NCBI GenBank assembly: GCA_000721275.1
Contig: JOFO01000018.1
Location: forward strand, 1 to 64,000
Source: Microtetraspora glauca
Lineage (GTDB): Bacteria > Actinomycetota > Actinomycetes > Streptomycetales > Streptomycetaceae
Direction of reading: 5' to 3'
DNA length: 64,000 bases
Every line of letters starts with the position of its first letter. Position 1 is the stretch's first letter. The notes below the pieces were generated by a model. That model was not told where the DNA came from. It saw nothing but the letters and a program-made list of their open reading frames with translations, and did no database searches. This document shows, piece after piece, positions 62,060-64,000 of the stretch. Made by a program: the position numbers and the translations under genes.

Positions 62060-62779
62060 TCAGGCCGCCCGTACCCAGAGCGCCACGACGCCGAGGACGA
62101 GGAGAGCGACCGCCCCCCACCTGGCCACGGCCCGGTGCGCCGGGGACGACCCGTCCCCGGCGGTGGCCGCCAGGCGTTCCCGCAGCTCGTCGTCGGGCCA
62201 GTCCGGGCCGGTGCCGGACAGGAGGCGGACGGGGTCCGTGTGCCGCCAGCGCCGGAAGTCGGCGGCCAGGCCGCTCAGCGGCCCGCCGGCGGCGGGCCCC
62301 TGCCCCGCGCCGAGGCGTTCCAGGTCGGCCAGGGTCTCCGCGAAGAGCGGCCGGACGCGGTCGCCGTCGCCGGCCAGCGCGCCGGTCCGCAGGAGCACGT
62401 ACGGGCCGAAGCGGGTGTCGACGTACGCGGCGAAGGCGTCGACGACGGGCGCGTACCGCTCGCCGATCAGGCCGGTCAGCCCGTCCCGCCGTCCGCGCAG
62501 GCGCGCCACCGCCGCGCGCCGCTCCGCCACCAGGTACGGGTACGTGGTGGCGCCCCAGTCGTCCAGCAGCTCCGCGTGCTCGTCGGTGCCGGCGTCCTCG
62601 GTGTCGGCGACCCGCGCCTCCGCGAGGTCCCCGGGGCCGAACAGCGCCCACCACAGCAGCGGCGGCCAGTCCTTGGCCACGAGTTCCGCCGAGCCGTCGA
62701 AGAAGCCGGCCCATTCGCCGGCCGACCCGTCGGGCATCCGGGGGAAGGGGGCGTCGCCGAGGTGCAGCCGCAGGCTCAC
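62060..62779 (-). CDS. Tail-anchored protein of unknown function, coupled to padR
   Basis: 239 residues from a GTG overlapping the PadR stop (GTGA). The body is soluble and helical (WAGFFDGSAELVAKDWPPLLWWALFG, RYAPVVDAFAAYVDTRFGPYVLL). A single hydrophobic helix (VARWGAVALLVLGVVALWV) ends the protein, so it is probably tail-anchored in the membrane. Not recognised as a known family. It is co-expressed with the PadR regulator, and so presumably belongs to the same response as the ABC transporter. Confidence 0.75.
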   Translation of the reverse strand: MSLRLHLGDAPFPRMPDGSAGEWAGFFDGSAELVAKDWPPLLWWALFGPGDLAEARVADTEDAGTDEHAELLDDWGATTYPYLVAERRAAVARLRGRRDGLTGLIGERYAPVVDAFAAYVDTRFGPYVLLRTGALAGDGDRVRPLFAETLADLERLGAGQGPAAGGPLSGLAADFRRWRHTDPVRLLSGTGPDWPDDELRERLAATAGDGSSPAHRAVARWGAVALLVLGVVALWVRAA

Positions 62780-63417
62780 CGGGCCGGGTCCTCCGGCCGG
62801 GGGCCGGTGGCGTACGGGTTCTCCTCGCCCTCGGCGAGCACACCGACGAAGGGGGCGCCCTCGCCGGCGAAGGTGTAGGCGCCGCCTTCGATGCGCTCGA
62901 TCAGGCCGCGCGTCCACGCGGCGCCGCTGTCGGCCGCGTGCACCCACATGTTCATGATCTCGCCGATGTGGCCGAGCTGTTCCGGCCCCTCCTCGGGCGT
63001 GTAGTACTCGGTGACCGAGGACCGCCACCGTTCGAGGCCCTCGATCCGCTGCCGCAGGAGCACGACCGCCTCGTCCCGCGGCAGGTCCACGAGGAAGCCG
63101 ATCCCGGCGGACAGCACGTCGGTCTTCTGCTCGTGCGAGCTCAGGGCCTCGCGCAGCAGCCGGAAGTACTCCTCGGTGCCCTGGTCCGTGATCTCGTACT
63201 CGACGCGCGGCGGGCCGCCGGCGGTGCTCGGCGCGACCTCGTGGGCGAGGAGGAGTCCCTGCTTCGCCATCTGCTTGAGCGCGTGGTAGATCGAGCCGGG
63301 CTTGGCGTTGGACCACTCGTGGGCGCCCCAGTACTCCAGGTCGTTGCGGACCTGGTAGCCGTGGGCGCGTCCGTGCTGGCGGACGGCGCCGAGGATCAGC
63401 AGCCGGATCGCTGACAT
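62776..63417 (-). CDS. PadR family transcriptional regulator
   Basis: 213 residues. The PadR winged helix is clear: LLILGAVRQHGRAHGYQVRNDL, NAKPGSIYHALKQMAKQGLL and VEYEITDQGTEEYFRLL, followed by the Vir_act_alpha_C-type helical dimerisation domain. GAGAGGAAG precedes the ATG. It is divergent from an ABC-transporter ATPase across a region with three matching operator-like sites. PadR proteins of this kind repress drug-efflux transporters until a drug binds. Confidence 0.95.
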   Translation of the reverse strand: MSAIRLLILGAVRQHGRAHGYQVRNDLEYWGAHEWSNAKPGSIYHALKQMAKQGLLLAHEVAPSTAGGPPRVEYEITDQGTEEYFRLLREALSSHEQKTDVLSAGIGFLVDLPRDEAVVLLRQRIEGLERWRSSVTEYYTPEEGPEQLGHIGEIMNMWVHAADSGAAWTRGLIERIEGGAYTFAGEGAPFVGVLAEGEENPYATGPRPEDPAR

Positions 63418-63463
63418 GCGCGCTTCCTCTCCCGTCCCCCGAAGGCGGTGATCACCCGCGCCA

Positions 63464-63481
63464 CTCTACAAGTTTGACTAG
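63464..63481. promoter_or_regulatory. PadR operator-like site 1
   Basis: CTCTACAAGTTTGACTAG, matching the consensus CTAGTCAAGTTTGACTAG at 15 of 18 positions. A TAGAGT on the minus strand overlaps its left end and may be the -10 of padR. Confidence 0.65.
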
Positions 63482-63511
63482 CGGTGGGGCGGGGACCCTC
63501 GCCCCCGCACT

Positions 63512-63529
63512 CTAATCAAGTTTGACTAG
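63512..63529. promoter_or_regulatory. PadR operator-like site 2
   Basis: CTAATCAAGTTTGACTAG, one mismatch to the consensus CTAGTCAAGTTTGACTAG. Its centre lies 48 bases from site 1. Confidence 0.7.
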
Positions 63530-63562
63530 TCGGGGAAGTGTGCCGTACGGTGGCGCCTCGCT

Positions 63563-63580
63563 CTAGTCAAACTTGACTAA
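63563..63580. promoter_or_regulatory. PadR operator-like site 3
   Basis: CTAGTCAAACTTGACTAA, the inverse orientation of the same near-palindrome, one mismatch. Centre 51 bases from site 2 and 30 bases before the ABC gene start, so it would block transcription of the transporter. Confidence 0.7.
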
Positions 63581-63600
63581 TGAACTCTCAGGGAGGGCGT

Positions 63601-64000
63601 GTGTCCGACCACGATCTGGCGATCGTCGCCGACGGCCTGCGGAAGCGGTACGGGGCCAAACAGGCCCTCGACGGCCTCGACCTCACCGTCCGGGCCGGTA
63701 CCGTCCAGGGCGTTCTCGGCCCCAACGGCGCCGGGAAGACCACGGCGGTGCGGATCATGTCCACGCTGCTCCGCCCCGACGAGGGGCGGATCGAGGTGGC
63801 GGGGCTCGACGTCCGGACCCGCGCCGACGAGGTGCGGGCGCGGATCGGCCTGCTCGGCCAGCACGCCGCCGTCGACGAAGAGCTCAGCGGGCGGCAGAAC
63901 CTGGAGATGTTCGGCCGCCTCCACCACCTCGGCGCCCGCCGCGCCGGGCAGCGGGCCGACGAACTCCTCGCCCGGTTCGGGCTCGCCGACACCGGCGACA
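63601..64000 (+). CDS. ABC transporter ATP-binding protein, DrrA-like (3' end cut by window)
   Basis: 133 codons visible from a GTG preceded by GGGAGGG. Walker A is GPNGAGKTT, the Q-loop is LLGQHAAVDEELSGRQNLEMFG, matching the daunorubicin-resistance DrrA group. Walker B and the signature motif lie beyond the window. A membrane-permease gene (DrrB-like) should follow. Divergent from padR with three shared operator-like sites, so it is likely an inducible drug exporter. Confidence 0.93.
   Translation, partial: MSDHDLAIVADGLRKRYGAKQALDGLDLTVRAGTVQGVLGPNGAGKTTAVRIMSTLLRPDEGRIEVAGLDVRTRADEVRARIGLLGQHAAVDEELSGRQNLEMFGRLHHLGARRAGQRADELLARFGLADTGD

Overview
The window is chromosomal DNA of a high-GC actinomycete, almost certainly a Streptomyces or close relative. 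Third codon positions are nearly always G or C, GTG starts are common, many genes overlap as ATGA or GTGA, and the gene families are typical of that genus (SigK-type ECF factor, GlxA, PadR with a DrrA-type ABC ATPase, F420-linked LLM oxidoreductase). I annotate 64 protein genes, two of them cut by the window ends. I saw no rRNA, tRNA, insertion sequence, prophage or CRISPR array.

Region by region. (1) 1-3.2 kb: an ECF sigma factor divergent from a membrane molybdopterin oxidoreductase and a fasciclin lipoprotein, with two matching promoter-like elements in the shared intergenic region. (2) 3.4-12 kb: secreted peptide, beta-carbonic anhydrase coupled to a SulP transporter, PLP decarboxylase, YbdK-type ligase, catalase, DUF2165 membrane protein, TudS/DUF523 protein. 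(3) 12-21.7 kb: GlxA regulator, an SDR/SRPBCC/FAD-oxidoreductase/M20-peptidase run, aldehyde dehydrogenase with its GAF-domain regulator, a 32-bp tandem repeat and a second SRPBCC protein. (4) 21.7-31.1 kb: deoxynucleoside kinase, a large unknown protein, SDR/TetR pair, VOC protein, a T4-like RNA repair pair (polynucleotide kinase-phosphatase plus RNA ligase), and a SUKH/SMI1 protein. (5) 31.2-37.6 kb: a compact biosynthetic cluster in which five coupled genes (P450, NUDIX hydrolase, DxDD class II terpene-cyclase-like protein, ACP, ketosynthase) face a divergent WS/DGAT-like acyltransferase. The cyclase gene carries a TTA codon at position 8, the bldA-dependent signal of Streptomyces specialised metabolism. 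(6) 37.6-44 kb: AKR/GlcG/MFS operon, a DRE-TIM lyase/synthase-like gene coupled to a YrdC-domain gene, an F420-type oxidoreductase. (7) 44.2-55.6 kb: a ten-gene sugar operon with heptose genes gmhA, gmhB and hldE, five glycosyltransferases, a NodU-type carbamoyltransferase and a UXS-like sugar-nucleotide SDR. (8) 55.6-64 kb: MFS, SDR, zinc alcohol dehydrogenase, hemerythrin, a pair of related unknown proteins, small proteins, and a PadR regulator divergent from an ABC ATPase with three copies of an 18-bp operator between them.

The strongest candidates for something undescribed are the TTA-bearing ketosynthase/ACP/terpene-cyclase/acyltransferase cluster (predicted product: an acylated, oxidised terpenoid alcohol), the chromosomal T4-style RNA repair cassette, and the carbamoyl-heptose glycan operon in a bacterium without LPS. 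Functions are assigned by reading motifs and protein family resemblance; no database search was run.
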